NCBI GenBank assembly: GCA_040386235.1
Contig: JAZKGA010000001.1
Coordinates: forward strand, 558,001 to 622,000
Reading direction: 5' to 3'
Source of the DNA: JAZKGA01 sp040386235
GTDB taxonomy: Bacteria > Pseudomonadota > Alphaproteobacteria > Micavibrionales > Micavibrionaceae
Length of the DNA: 64,000 nt
The notes beneath the pieces were generated by a model. It saw only the letters and a list, made by a program, of their open reading frames with translations. It did no database searches and was not told the DNA's origin. Position 1 is the stretch's first letter. Each line of letters opens with the position of its first letter. Of this stretch, positions 35,458 to 44,488 are shown piece by piece. Made by a program: the position numbers and the translations under genes.

Positions 35458-36543
35458 ATGACCACAGATATCATCGCCTTGCGCACCGCATTACTGGCCC
35501 AGATTACAGCCGCTGAAACGCTGGATGCGTTAGAAGCCGCCCGTGTGGCAGCCCTGGGTAAAAAAGGTCGTCTGACCGATATCATGAAAACCCTGGGGGG
35601 GCTTGAGCCAGAGGCGCGCCGTCAGCTGGGCCAGGACGTGAATGTTTTGAAAGATGAGCTGATCGCCCTTCTGGATGCACGTGAGGCGACGATGCAGGAC
35701 CAGGCGCTGAATGCCCGCCTGGCAACCGAAACAATTGATATCACCCTGCCTGTCCGTCCCCGGCCGCAAGGAAGCCTGCATCCGATCAGCCAGACAATGG
35801 ACGAATTACTATCGATCTTTGCCGATATGGGTTTCAGCCTGGTTGACGGGCCGGATATCGAAGATGATTTTCACAACTTCACCGCCCTGAATTTCCCGCC
35901 TGGCCACCCCGCGCGCGAAATGCACGACACGTTTTATTTGCAGGATGCCCAGGGCCAGGTGGATAAATCACTGTTGCTGCGCACCCACACCTCAACGGTT
36001 CAGGTGCGGACGATGATAAGCCAGAAGCCGCCCCTGCGCGTTGTGTGCCAGGGCCGGACATACCGGTCGGATTACGACATGACCCACACGCCGATGTTCC
36101 ACCAGATGGAAGGCATGTATATCGACAAAGACGTAACAATGAGTCAGTTGAAAACCTGCCTGATGGATTTTGTGCGCATTTACTTCAATATGCCGGATCT
36201 GGAAGTACGGTTCCGTCCCAGTTTCTTTCCGTTTACCGAGCCGTCGGCTGAGATGGATGTCAGATGCTCGCGCAAGGACGGCAAGCTGGTCCTGGGCACC
36301 GGGGATGACTGGCTGGAAGTCCTGGGATGCGGGATGATCCATCCGAATGTGTTGAAAAACTGCGGCATTGATCCGGATGCGTATCGTGGTTTTGCCTTTG
36401 GGATGGGGATTGAGCGTTTCACGATGCTGAAATACGGTATTCCTGACCTGCGGACCTTTTTTGAAAGCGATTTGCGCTGGCTGCGTCATTACGGGTTTTC
36501 CGCCCTGGATCGGCCGACCCGCACCAGCCGCATAGGGTTGTAG
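35458..36543 (+). CDS. pheS: Phenylalanine--tRNA ligase alpha subunit
   Basis: Class II synthetase subunit that carries the active site. The N-terminal coiled arm (about 1-85) is followed by the catalytic domain: QTMDELLSIFADMGF, HPAREMHDTFYL, motif 2 region RPSFFPFTEPSAEMDV near residue 252, and motif 3 FGMGIERFTMLKYG near 313. The 361-residue length is normal. The beta subunit gene pheT, normally adjacent, is not in the following 27 kb. Confidence 0.96.
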   Translation: MTTDIIALRTALLAQITAAETLDALEAARVAALGKKGRLTDIMKTLGGLEPEARRQLGQDVNVLKDELIALLDAREATMQDQALNARLATETIDITLPVRPRPQGSLHPISQTMDELLSIFADMGFSLVDGPDIEDDFHNFTALNFPPGHPAREMHDTFYLQDAQGQVDKSLLLRTHTSTVQVRTMISQKPPLRVVCQGRTYRSDYDMTHTPMFHQMEGMYIDKDVTMSQLKTCLMDFVRIYFNMPDLEVRFRPSFFPFTEPSAEMDVRCSRKDGKLVLGTGDDWLEVLGCGMIHPNVLKNCGIDPDAYRGFAFGMGIERFTMLKYGIPDLRTFFESDLRWLRHYGFSALDRPTRTSRIGL

Positions 36544-36623
36544 GATATTATAGGTTTTTGTGGACAGCCGCGATGCGGCACCCTAGGTTAAATGTATAAC
36601 CGATCAAGAGGAGATCCCGCCAC

Positions 36624-37115
36624 ATGACCACAACATCCCGTATGCTTGCCTTATCCGTATTCTGTGCCGCCGTGATGGCTGCTGCTCCTTTTGCCCACGC
36701 CGAAGGCCCTGGCGACAAAGGCCGCCTGGCCGCCGATACCAACGGCGATAACAAAGTCACTGCCAGCGAGCGCGAAAGCTTTGCAAAGGGCCGCTTTGCT
36801 GCAATGGATGTCGATAAGGACGGTCAGATTACCGATGCGGATATCGACGCGCGTCTGAAGGATGTGAAGGCGAAGAACCCAAAAGTCACCGATGCGATGC
36901 TGCAAAAACGTAACGCCGGTATCAAGGCACATTTCGCCAGCATGGATAAAGACGGCAGCAAAGGCGTGTCGATGGATGAATTCCTGGCCCGGGGCAAGGA
37001 TTTAACAACGGCAGCCGACACGAACAAAGATGGCGCCATCTCAGCCGAAGAAATGAAAGCCTTCCGTGATGCCAAACGCGCCAATAAGGGTAAAGACGCT
37101 CCAGCAGGCCAATAA
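36624..37115 (+). CDS. Secreted EF-hand calcium-binding protein
   Basis: 163 residues with a signal peptide (cleavage near AHAEG, residue 26) and four EF-hand loops: Asp38-Glu49, Asp62-Asp73, Asp108-Glu119 and Asp132-Glu143. Loops 1, 3 and 4 end in the bidentate Glu; loop 2 ends in Asp. Calcium binding in the periplasm is expected; a regulatory or enzymatic role cannot be read. GAGGAG precedes the ATG. TATAAC at 36595-36600 is a possible -10. It resembles the second EF-hand protein at 57587 in design, not in sequence detail. Confidence 0.85.
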   Translation: MTTTSRMLALSVFCAAVMAAAPFAHAEGPGDKGRLAADTNGDNKVTASERESFAKGRFAAMDVDKDGQITDADIDARLKDVKAKNPKVTDAMLQKRNAGIKAHFASMDKDGSKGVSMDEFLARGKDLTTAADTNKDGAISAEEMKAFRDAKRANKGKDAPAGQ

Positions 37116-37182
37116 ATCTGCCAAATCTGGCAAGGTGTACAAACAGGTTTTTATATCGTCGTGTTTGTTGTAAAACCGTGTC

Positions 37183-38502
37183 ATGAACTTTTCCCAGATA
37201 CGGACGCATCTGACCCCACCCCGGTTTTTGATTATAACTAATCTGACTGCGGCGGGCATTGCATTTATCCAGGGGCTTATTGTCGCACGCGTTCTGGGTG
37301 CGTCCGGGTATGGCTATGTTGGTATCCTAGTAACGATTGGCGGTATGATGGCCAATTTCTGGGATATGCGTATCGCTGACCTGGCAACCAAGCTGCACTA
37401 TCGCCCACATCCCAATGATAAAAGTCGCAGTGCAAGTGCAATGGCGGCGTTAATATTAAGCATTGTATTGAGCGTTATATTGGCCGCAAGCGTTACAGTG
37501 GCTTGCTGGTTTTTATGGGACTATTTTACCGAAACCAAGCCACTGGTTATCTGGCTTATGATCCAAGGCGTCGTGACTGGCCTCTCATTCTTTATCGGTA
37601 TGCTTTACACCCTACAACGTCTGACAAGTCGTTTTTACATCTTTGGTACCGGCCGCGTTGTCGCGCAGATATTCTCACTACTGATCATGGTTGCTTGCCT
37701 GCGGAACACGCCGACTATTCAAGGCTATTATGATGGGCTTTTGCTGGGAACTGTCATGACTGGTGCCATTGCGATGCTGCTTTTATATCACGCCTGGCGG
37801 ACGTCCTTTCAACAGTCCTTGTTTGCCTTGTCATTGAATGGATTTAAAGCAGCCCTTGGCACATACTGGCAGGAAAGGCATTTTCTGGCCTCTGCTAATA
37901 TTTTTTCCTACAGCAAGATGCTCAGCCGCAGCGGCGATATCCTGTTATTTGGTTATTTTGCCAATGATGCCGCTACGGGCGTGTATCGCCTGGCGCGGAC
38001 ACTGGTTGATAATCTGAATGTGTTCACCGATGCATTGGGGCAATACTACACCCCGCATTTTATGCAGCGGATGAGCGAGGGCGGACATACGCAGATGCGG
38101 CTAAGTGCCCGCAGATTTGCTGTGTTGGGGATTGGGTTGACGGCGCTGATGATGCCGGCCGCAGCGATCGGCCTGACTGTTATCAATACTTATTTCCTAC
38201 ATGGCGCCTACACACATCTTGCATCGACAACAGCATTATTGATCTGCAATTTTGTCTGGATATGCGGCGTTCATACCTGGCTGTGGCCCTCGCTTTTACA
38301 TCATAACCGCATGCATCTTTTGGCCAAGACATCAATCCTGGCAGCCTTATCACAGCTTGCTCTGCTGGCCTTGTTCTGTATATATCTGGGTACTGACCCA
38401 CGGCTGGCAGCGATAGCAAGCATCATATATTTTGTACTTTTATATGTGCCTCTCTTACTATGGTGGTTCAAAGAGTCACCCAAACAAGAAGTACTCGCAT
38501 GA
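37183..38502 (+). CDS. Polysaccharide flippase, Wzx/MOP type
   Basis: A 439-residue protein with about 12 membrane helices, starting with the flippase-type LIVARVLGASGYGYVGI. Members flip undecaprenyl-linked oligosaccharides across the inner membrane before polymerisation. It opens the plus-strand glycan row, and its stop overlaps the next glycosyltransferase as ATGA. No Wzy polymerase was recognised nearby, so the polymerisation step is unaccounted for in this window. Confidence 0.82.
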   Translation: MNFSQIRTHLTPPRFLIITNLTAAGIAFIQGLIVARVLGASGYGYVGILVTIGGMMANFWDMRIADLATKLHYRPHPNDKSRSASAMAALILSIVLSVILAASVTVACWFLWDYFTETKPLVIWLMIQGVVTGLSFFIGMLYTLQRLTSRFYIFGTGRVVAQIFSLLIMVACLRNTPTIQGYYDGLLLGTVMTGAIAMLLLYHAWRTSFQQSLFALSLNGFKAALGTYWQERHFLASANIFSYSKMLSRSGDILLFGYFANDAATGVYRLARTLVDNLNVFTDALGQYYTPHFMQRMSEGGHTQMRLSARRFAVLGIGLTALMMPAAAIGLTVINTYFLHGAYTHLASTTALLICNFVWICGVHTWLWPSLLHHNRMHLLAKTSILAALSQLALLALFCIYLGTDPRLAAIASIIYFVLLYVPLLLWWFKESPKQEVLA

Positions 38503-39602
38503 CCGCGCATATTGTAATGACTGGCTATGATCAGACTGTTTTCTGCCCAGCGGGAAGTTCAGATACACGCCAACGTCTGCAAACGTATGCCGCCTTGCTG
38601 TCTAAAGACGCTGCAGCTCATATTACTTATATCTGTTTGCGTACCCCGGCGCATTTGCAAGCCTTTGTCGAAAGCAATGTAACATTTATCCCGATTTCAG
38701 GTGGTATTCTGCAGATGCCTTTCAGGCTTATGTTACAGTTACGAAAACTAAGAAACATTTCGCTGATTTGTACGCAGACGCCATATGAAGATGGGCTGGC
38801 CGGAATGATATTTGCCAGCTTGCACGATATCCCATTTGCAGTGCAAGTTCATAACGATCCAACACATACACCGGGCGGACGCCTGCGATTCTTGCGGCAA
38901 ATTATGTCGAGGCTGTGTTTTGCTCAGGCTAAGCTGATCCGTGTCGTCAATCCAATTGTGGGGCGCGAGCTGGAAGAAAAATACAACAGGAGGGTCAAAG
39001 TCATTCCCGTAGCGCCAGCAGTTACGCCAACACCGCGCGATACTTTGCCGCAAATACCCGAGATACTGGTTGTTTCACGTCTGTCGCCAGAAAAGAATGT
39101 TGCGCTGGCCCTACATGTCATGGCGCGTGTCCAGCTTAAAGTGCCTGAGGCGCACATGACAATTGCAGGAGAGGGAGCGGACCGCGCGAAGCTTGAACGG
39201 CAGGCAAAAGAAGCAGGTATTGCTGTCACTTTTCTTGGCGGATTACCGCCATCAGAACTGGCGAAACTGTATTCTTGTGCCACTTTGCTGTTGCTTACCT
39301 CCCGCGAGGAAGGATTAGGCCGGGTTTTGATCGAAGCCATGTTTGCAGGCTTGCCCATTGTTGCAACACGAACCAAAGGTGCGTCGTGCATTATCCATCA
39401 TGGTGAAACCGGTTATTTACAAGATGTAGATGATGTGATTGATTTAAGCGAAAGCGTTGTTGAACTTTGCCTTGATCACGCCCGCAATACCGCAATGGGA
39501 CGGCGGGGGCAACAACAGAGTCAGCAGTACCTGCCGGATGTTATTAATCAAACTCTTATTGCGGCCCTACTGGAAGCCAGTCAGTCAAAGGAAAACCTAT
39601 GA
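38499..39602 (+). CDS. GT4 family glycosyltransferase
   Basis: 367 residues, GT-B fold. The C-terminal domain has VVSRLSPEKNVALALHVMAR for nucleotide-sugar binding, then LTSREEGLGRVLIEAMFAGL with the catalytic EX7E-type glutamates and IVATRTKG. Donor and acceptor are unknown. ATG 38499 overlaps the flippase stop; the in-frame ATG at 38460 would add 13 residues inside the flippase gene. The stop overlaps the methyltransferase by four bases. Confidence 0.86.
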   Translation: MTAHIVMTGYDQTVFCPAGSSDTRQRLQTYAALLSKDAAAHITYICLRTPAHLQAFVESNVTFIPISGGILQMPFRLMLQLRKLRNISLICTQTPYEDGLAGMIFASLHDIPFAVQVHNDPTHTPGGRLRFLRQIMSRLCFAQAKLIRVVNPIVGRELEEKYNRRVKVIPVAPAVTPTPRDTLPQIPEILVVSRLSPEKNVALALHVMARVQLKVPEAHMTIAGEGADRAKLERQAKEAGIAVTFLGGLPPSELAKLYSCATLLLLTSREEGLGRVLIEAMFAGLPIVATRTKGASCIIHHGETGYLQDVDDVIDLSESVVELCLDHARNTAMGRRGQQQSQQYLPDVINQTLIAALLEASQSKENL

Positions 39603-40291
39603 TACTTTCCCCTCGTCGTCCGACATTTTCTCGGTTAAAAACGATCAGCACTTTCAAGACGTCGATCCTTCGCACGCTGGAAAATGAGATTATTCCCAAT
39701 ATCACTTTGAAAGGAAAAACGCTGGATTTAGGCGGGGGCAGCCGCGCCGGATACAATAAAATCCTGCGTCCTGAAGGGCAGTTAGACACAATCAATATCA
39801 GTCCTGAATATCACCCTACCTTTCTGGCCGACGCGAACACGACTTGGCCGGTCGCAAGCGAAAGCTATGACAATCTCATCAGCTTTAACACACTGGAACA
39901 TCTGTGGAATGACACATTTGCACTCTCAGAAGGTTTACGGGTTTTGAAGCCAGGTGGAAGCTTTCATATCATTGTTCCTTTTCTGTACCGCGTACATGCC
40001 TCGCCTTTTGACTTTCATCGCCATACGCACGAAGCGTGGGAAATGATGCTGGCACAATTAGGGGTTCCCGCAACGCATCAGCGTATCGAGCCGATTGTCT
40101 GGGATTCGATGGCCACAGCCTTTTCTTTCCTGGAGCTAACACGACTAAGGTTTCTTAAGCCCGCGGCATTGCTGATTGGTGTCTTACGCTGTATCGGGAT
40201 GAAAGGAGACCGCTTGCCTGATCATGTTGCTGTGCACTGGCGAGAATGGGCATTGGGCTATTATATTTCTGGAACCAAGCCAGTCGCCTGA
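39599..40291 (+). CDS. Class I SAM-dependent methyltransferase
   Basis: 230 residues. Motif I is LDLGGGSRAGYNKIL near residue 42, followed by ISFNTLEHLWNDTFALSEGL and RVLKPGGSFHIIVPF, the standard order of a Rossmann methyltransferase of the glycan-modifying or ubiquinone-methyltransferase-like type. Embedding between two glycosyltransferases suggests it methylates a sugar of the surface polymer. The stop overlaps the next start as TGATG. Confidence 0.82.
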   Translation: MILSPRRPTFSRLKTISTFKTSILRTLENEIIPNITLKGKTLDLGGGSRAGYNKILRPEGQLDTINISPEYHPTFLADANTTWPVASESYDNLISFNTLEHLWNDTFALSEGLRVLKPGGSFHIIVPFLYRVHASPFDFHRHTHEAWEMMLAQLGVPATHQRIEPIVWDSMATAFSFLELTRLRFLKPAALLIGVLRCIGMKGDRLPDHVAVHWREWALGYYISGTKPVA

Positions 40292-41361
40292 TGCGTGTTC
40301 TATTAATTAATTTTGAGATGGATCGTGCCAGCCCGGTTCTGGCCTGGCAGGCGCGTGTGGCGACGGCCTTAGCCGCGCAATGCGAAAGCGTTCACGTCTT
40401 GACCGAAAAAGTCGGGTCATATGATGCTGCACCGAATATGACGGTCGATGTCATGCCGCGGTGGCCTTTTGGCATTCCAAAACGCTTTGGCGGCGGCGTA
40501 TTGGTGAATTGGCAGCTTCATCGGATGCTTAAGAAATATCCGTGTGATGTTTGCTTTATCCATATGGCGCACACATGGGCCTATCGCCTGTGGCCTGCAT
40601 TACGTCTTCACGGTCTGCCTGTTTTGCTGTGGTACGCGCATGGGTCTGTTTCCTGGCATTTAAGGCTGGCAACGGCGTGTGTCGAAAAGATTATCACATC
40701 AACGGCTGAAGGGTTTCGGATTAATAGCCCTAAAAAGACCGTGATAGGGCAAGCGATTGATACAAATATATTTGATGTGCCGACCAATCGCACAGTGCGC
40801 CCCGAAATTGTGTATGTGGGTCGCATTTCAGAACGAAAACGCATTATCCTGCTTATTGACGTCTTAAACGCGTTAAGGCAGATAACCCCAGAAATACCGT
40901 GGTCTTTAAAGTTGGTTGGGCCTTCATTGACGTCTGCAGACGCGGCATACCTGGTCAGTGTGCGCAAGCACATCGCCGCGCTTCATCTTGAAGGCTGTGT
41001 TCAAATAATGGGGAGTATGACATCAGCTGGCACGGCCGAATTGTATAAAACAGCCGCGGTCCATTTAAACGTCAGTGAGACGGGCAGCATGGATAAGACA
41101 GTTATGGAAGCGCTGGCTTGTGGCTGTCCAGTTGTAACGACGAATCCCGCTTTTTACGAAGCCTTGTCATCTATCCCTGGGATGTACAGTATCAGCAGCG
41201 ACCCCATTACATTAGCTGAAGCCATCCTGTCCGTGACGCGCAATCCGCCGCAGGAAGCAGACTTGCGCCAGCTGGTGTCAGGAAAGCATGATTTGAACGG
41301 TTGGATTGCGAAGATTAAGGCGATGCTGCTTGATCTTCAACGTGGTAAAGCGGGTATGTAA
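40291..41361 (+). CDS. GT4 family glycosyltransferase
   Basis: 356 residues, GT-B fold. The C-terminal half has IVYVGRISERKRIILLIDVL, then VSETGSMDKTVMEALACGCP in the donor-phosphate site. The N-terminal acceptor domain is short. ATG 40291 is chosen for its overlap with the methyltransferase stop. The last 47 bases overlap the convergent FkbM gene, which is unusual because both reading frames remain intact. Confidence 0.83.
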   Translation: MRVLLINFEMDRASPVLAWQARVATALAAQCESVHVLTEKVGSYDAAPNMTVDVMPRWPFGIPKRFGGGVLVNWQLHRMLKKYPCDVCFIHMAHTWAYRLWPALRLHGLPVLLWYAHGSVSWHLRLATACVEKIITSTAEGFRINSPKKTVIGQAIDTNIFDVPTNRTVRPEIVYVGRISERKRIILLIDVLNALRQITPEIPWSLKLVGPSLTSADAAYLVSVRKHIAALHLEGCVQIMGSMTSAGTAELYKTAAVHLNVSETGSMDKTVMEALACGCPVVTTNPAFYEALSSIPGMYSISSDPITLAEAILSVTRNPPQEADLRQLVSGKHDLNGWIAKIKAMLLDLQRGKAGM

Positions 41362-42145
41362 GCGGTTGACGGCTGGCAATCAAGAGTGGTTTTGAAGATT
41401 GGCGGTTCGGCAGTGCGTACAAATACCCAAAATGGGCCCGTAGCATCTTCGCAATAGCAACTGTGTTGCATAAATGGGGGTGCAACTCGATAACTAACGT
41501 CTTAATGCGCGATAATTCTTGGTCACGCCCGATTAATGTTGCCTCTTCAGCGCCTTCTATATCTATTTTTAACAGATCAACCTGGCTGTCTGCTGGAACG
41601 CTTGCCAGAATTGTTGTCAGAGACAGTGCCGGGACGGTTTCCTTGCCATTTGGACTGACAAAGCTGCCGCCAGAGAAGGCCTTGTTCTCAAAAGAAATCG
41701 CGCCATCCTCTTTCCAGGCGGCGGCATGAAAAATATGCCAGTCCAATTGCGGGTTCATGTCTTTATTTTGGTTTAGCACCGCATATGTTGCTGCGGATGC
41801 TTCATAGGCATGGATACGTGCCTGCGGGAAGTGATGAAAGAAATACAGGCTGAATGTCCCGATATTTGATCCAAGATCCAGAATAAAAGGCGACTTGCTG
41901 CCTTTTAACAGGTCTTTTGCGGGCGCGTATTCGGCCTGATCCAGAACTTCATTCACCATGTAATAATCACGCCAGCGGAAAATATATCGCAAGTCATTGA
42001 AGTGGGACTGGAACTGATAATCCGGGTACTTAGGCCCCAAAAAGGCCAGACGATACGCTTCGCGCACCGAACATGTGTAACGGTATCCCTTAAGCAAGAG
42101 AACAAGTCTACCTTTGAGTGTTTGTAACAGCTTTTTCATCGCCAT
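41315..42145 (-). CDS. FkbM family methyltransferase
   Basis: 276 residues. FILDLGSNIGTFSLYFFHHF is SAM motif I with IHAYEAS after it, and VDLLKIDIEGAEEATLIG is the FkbM signature. Members often O-methylate sugars in surface glycans. It heads away from the plus-strand row and is last in the minus-strand group, 67 bases after the preceding GT4 start region. Its 3-prime end overlaps the convergent glycosyltransferase. Confidence 0.88.
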   Translation of the reverse strand: MAMKKLLQTLKGRLVLLLKGYRYTCSVREAYRLAFLGPKYPDYQFQSHFNDLRYIFRWRDYYMVNEVLDQAEYAPAKDLLKGSKSPFILDLGSNIGTFSLYFFHHFPQARIHAYEASAATYAVLNQNKDMNPQLDWHIFHAAAWKEDGAISFENKAFSGGSFVSPNGKETVPALSLTTILASVPADSQVDLLKIDIEGAEEATLIGRDQELSRIKTLVIELHPHLCNTVAIAKMLRAHFGYLYALPNRQSSKPLLIASRQPLTYPLYHVEDQAASP

Positions 42146-42212
42146 GTCTTATCCCAAGATCCAAGGTGTGGAAGTTTGGACGAGATTCCAGATCATCTGG
42201 TATTCAACGTCA

Positions 42213-43343
42213 TTACCTGCCCACATCGCTTATCTCCATTGTTGTGTAGAGTGTTTGGAAGGACTCAATCATTCTTTCCTGCGTATAGCAAGTTGCAATG
42301 CGCGTTCGTGCTGCCTGGCCCTGGACGGATAGATCGCTGTGCAACGCTATGTTCAGGGCAGCGGCCAAAGCCTTGGGGTCTTGTGGTGGACATCCCCATC
42401 CCGTGTCGCCAACCATGTCGGCTGCATCGCCGACATCTGTCACCACGCAGGGCACGCCACAGGCCATTGCCTCACCCACAACATTCGGCATCGATTCCGT
42501 ACAAGAGGAAAGGCATAAAAGGTCCAGCCCGGCCATCAATGCGGGGACATCACTGCGATATCCCAGAAGATGGACACGATCGTGAAGATGATATTTCTCA
42601 ATAATGGTGGCCAGTTCCTGGTTATCACCATCAATATCCTTGCCTATCATAACGGCATGGGCCCCAGGGACATCGGCCAGTGCGGTGATAAAATTTGCGT
42701 GGTCTTTTGTCCAGTCCCACCGCCCGACCAGCCCGATCAACCGTGTCGCCGGACTTAATTCCAGCATGGACCTGAGTTGGGCAGCAGCCAGCGGGTCAGG
42801 ACAAAAAAGGCGCAGATCATAGCCATTGGGAATAATGACTGTATGGGCCTTGCTGTAACCCAAAGCGTGGTGTTGTAAAGCACTGCGATGGGCGACGTAG
42901 ATGATGTGGCGCGGATGCCAGGACAGAACAGCCAGGACGCGAATAACAAGCCGGGTCATACGCCGTTCGCTGTTGATATGCGTTAACGAGTTGTGGATGC
43001 ACCAGAGGACGGCAGGCCCATTCTTTTGCAGTAACGCCGTCAGACTGGCCAGCAGACAGCCATGATACATCCAGCCCTGTAACACAGCGGGCTTCAATTC
43101 ACGAACGATGCGGCTGAATTTCAAGAGTGCAGGGATGCTGGGCATGCCGCGCCGCATATGTAATGATGTAACCGGAACGCCCAGTTTCTGGATATTATCC
43201 GCCATCGGTCCTGGCGACATCATGCAGAACACCTGATGTCTAGAACGATCCTGCGGCGATAGGCCAGCAAGTAAGCGGTAAAGGCACATTTCCGCCCCTC
43301 CGACACCCAGTCCGCTGATCACATGAAGAATGGCGATTGTCAC
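42213..43343 (-). CDS. GT4 family glycosyltransferase
   Basis: 376 residues. ISGLGVGGAEMCLYRLLAGL is the N-terminal glycine loop typical of GT4 enzymes. The C-terminal half has IGLVGRWDWTKDHANFITAL, LSSCTESMPNVVGEAMACGV and PCVVTDVGDAADMVGDTG. The start is GTG 43343, overlapping the previous stop as GTGA. Third in a minus-strand run of three GT4 genes. Confidence 0.88.
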   Translation of the reverse strand: MTIAILHVISGLGVGGAEMCLYRLLAGLSPQDRSRHQVFCMMSPGPMADNIQKLGVPVTSLHMRRGMPSIPALLKFSRIVRELKPAVLQGWMYHGCLLASLTALLQKNGPAVLWCIHNSLTHINSERRMTRLVIRVLAVLSWHPRHIIYVAHRSALQHHALGYSKAHTVIIPNGYDLRLFCPDPLAAAQLRSMLELSPATRLIGLVGRWDWTKDHANFITALADVPGAHAVMIGKDIDGDNQELATIIEKYHLHDRVHLLGYRSDVPALMAGLDLLCLSSCTESMPNVVGEAMACGVPCVVTDVGDAADMVGDTGWGCPPQDPKALAAALNIALHSDLSVQGQAARTRIATCYTQERMIESFQTLYTTMEISDVGR

Positions 43344-44488
43344 GCGGCCATAACATCCCTGTATAAGTGTGAAGTGTTTTGCACCATCGCCGCGATCGTA
43401 AACTTTTCTTGCGCACGCGCATATGCAATATCCGCGTAATGACGCGCGATTGCGGGGTTTGTTCGGAAATCTTCAATTAATTTTACAAATGTCTCAACAT
43501 CTCCAACATCAAAAACGGGACCGAGTGTGCCGTTTTCCAGGATTTCAGGAATGGCGCCGCCGCGGCTGCCAATAATTGGCACATTGCGGACCATGGCCTC
43601 AAGCAATACAAGCCCCAATCCTTCAAAGAAAGAGGGCAACACCATGACGTCCAAACACCGCATCAATATCGGGCCATCTGGTTGCGGGCCAGCGAACGTA
43701 ATGTTTTTAAGGCCCAGGTTCCGGGCTAAGACCTTCAGTTCGTTTTCCAGCTCGCCGCCCCCAATAATCACGCCATGCACATCTGGAAGATGCTGCAGGG
43801 CTTTTAGGAAAGTAGGAATGTCTTTTTGGGGGGTCAGACGACCAACTAGGCCGGCAATGAACGTATCTTGCGGCAGTCCAAGGCGATGGCGCAGGGTTGC
43901 TTTATCCGGCTCATTCTCATTTGCGCTGATGCCGTAGTATATAAGTTTTGTCTTGGAAGGGGATAGACCTATGCCTTCTACCAGGTGCTTGCGAACAACT
44001 GCGCTGATAGCGATTGTACGTTGCGCCAACCGCTCCATTAATCGCACTGCTTGTTTGTATGGAAACCGTAACAAATAGGGCTCGTTATTGTGATAACTGA
44101 TTACCACATGCTGATGCCGCACCATCGCGGCACTAAGCGCGGCCAGGCTGCCGGAACCTGTCAAAGGATGAATGTGTAAGACACGATCCTGACGCTGCCG
44201 GAAAAGTTTGTTCAGACGCGATAAAATCAAAGGCCTTAGAAGACGATTTGTGAACCCTAATCCCAAGACAGGGTAGTTTACGTCCGTTACACGAATGCCC
44301 ATGCCACGTAACGCATCTGCTTTTTCCTGCAAACGGGCTCCTGCCACGCCGACAATCATTATCAATTCAACATCAAGCCCAGCTTGGACTTGTCCATCCA
44401 TAAGGGTAAAAAGATGGTTTTCAGCCCCACTGAATGCGGCCCGGCCGGCAACATCGTAAAACGGCATTATGTGCGTTACTTTTTGCAC
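43340..44488 (-). CDS. GT4 family glycosyltransferase
   Basis: 382 residues. The C-terminal domain shows AGLVGRLTPQKDIPTFLKAL and PSFFEGLGLVLLEAMVRNVP with the donor-binding glutamates. The start is taken as GTG 44488, supported by GAGGG eight bases upstream; ATG 44467 is the alternative. It overlaps the preceding gene by 13 bases. Donor and acceptor are unknown. Confidence 0.87.
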   Translation of the reverse strand: MQKVTHIMPFYDVAGRAAFSGAENHLFTLMDGQVQAGLDVELIMIVGVAGARLQEKADALRGMGIRVTDVNYPVLGLGFTNRLLRPLILSRLNKLFRQRQDRVLHIHPLTGSGSLAALSAAMVRHQHVVISYHNNEPYLLRFPYKQAVRLMERLAQRTIAISAVVRKHLVEGIGLSPSKTKLIYYGISANENEPDKATLRHRLGLPQDTFIAGLVGRLTPQKDIPTFLKALQHLPDVHGVIIGGGELENELKVLARNLGLKNITFAGPQPDGPILMRCLDVMVLPSFFEGLGLVLLEAMVRNVPIIGSRGGAIPEILENGTLGPVFDVGDVETFVKLIEDFRTNPAIARHYADIAYARAQEKFTIAAMVQNTSHLYRDVMAA

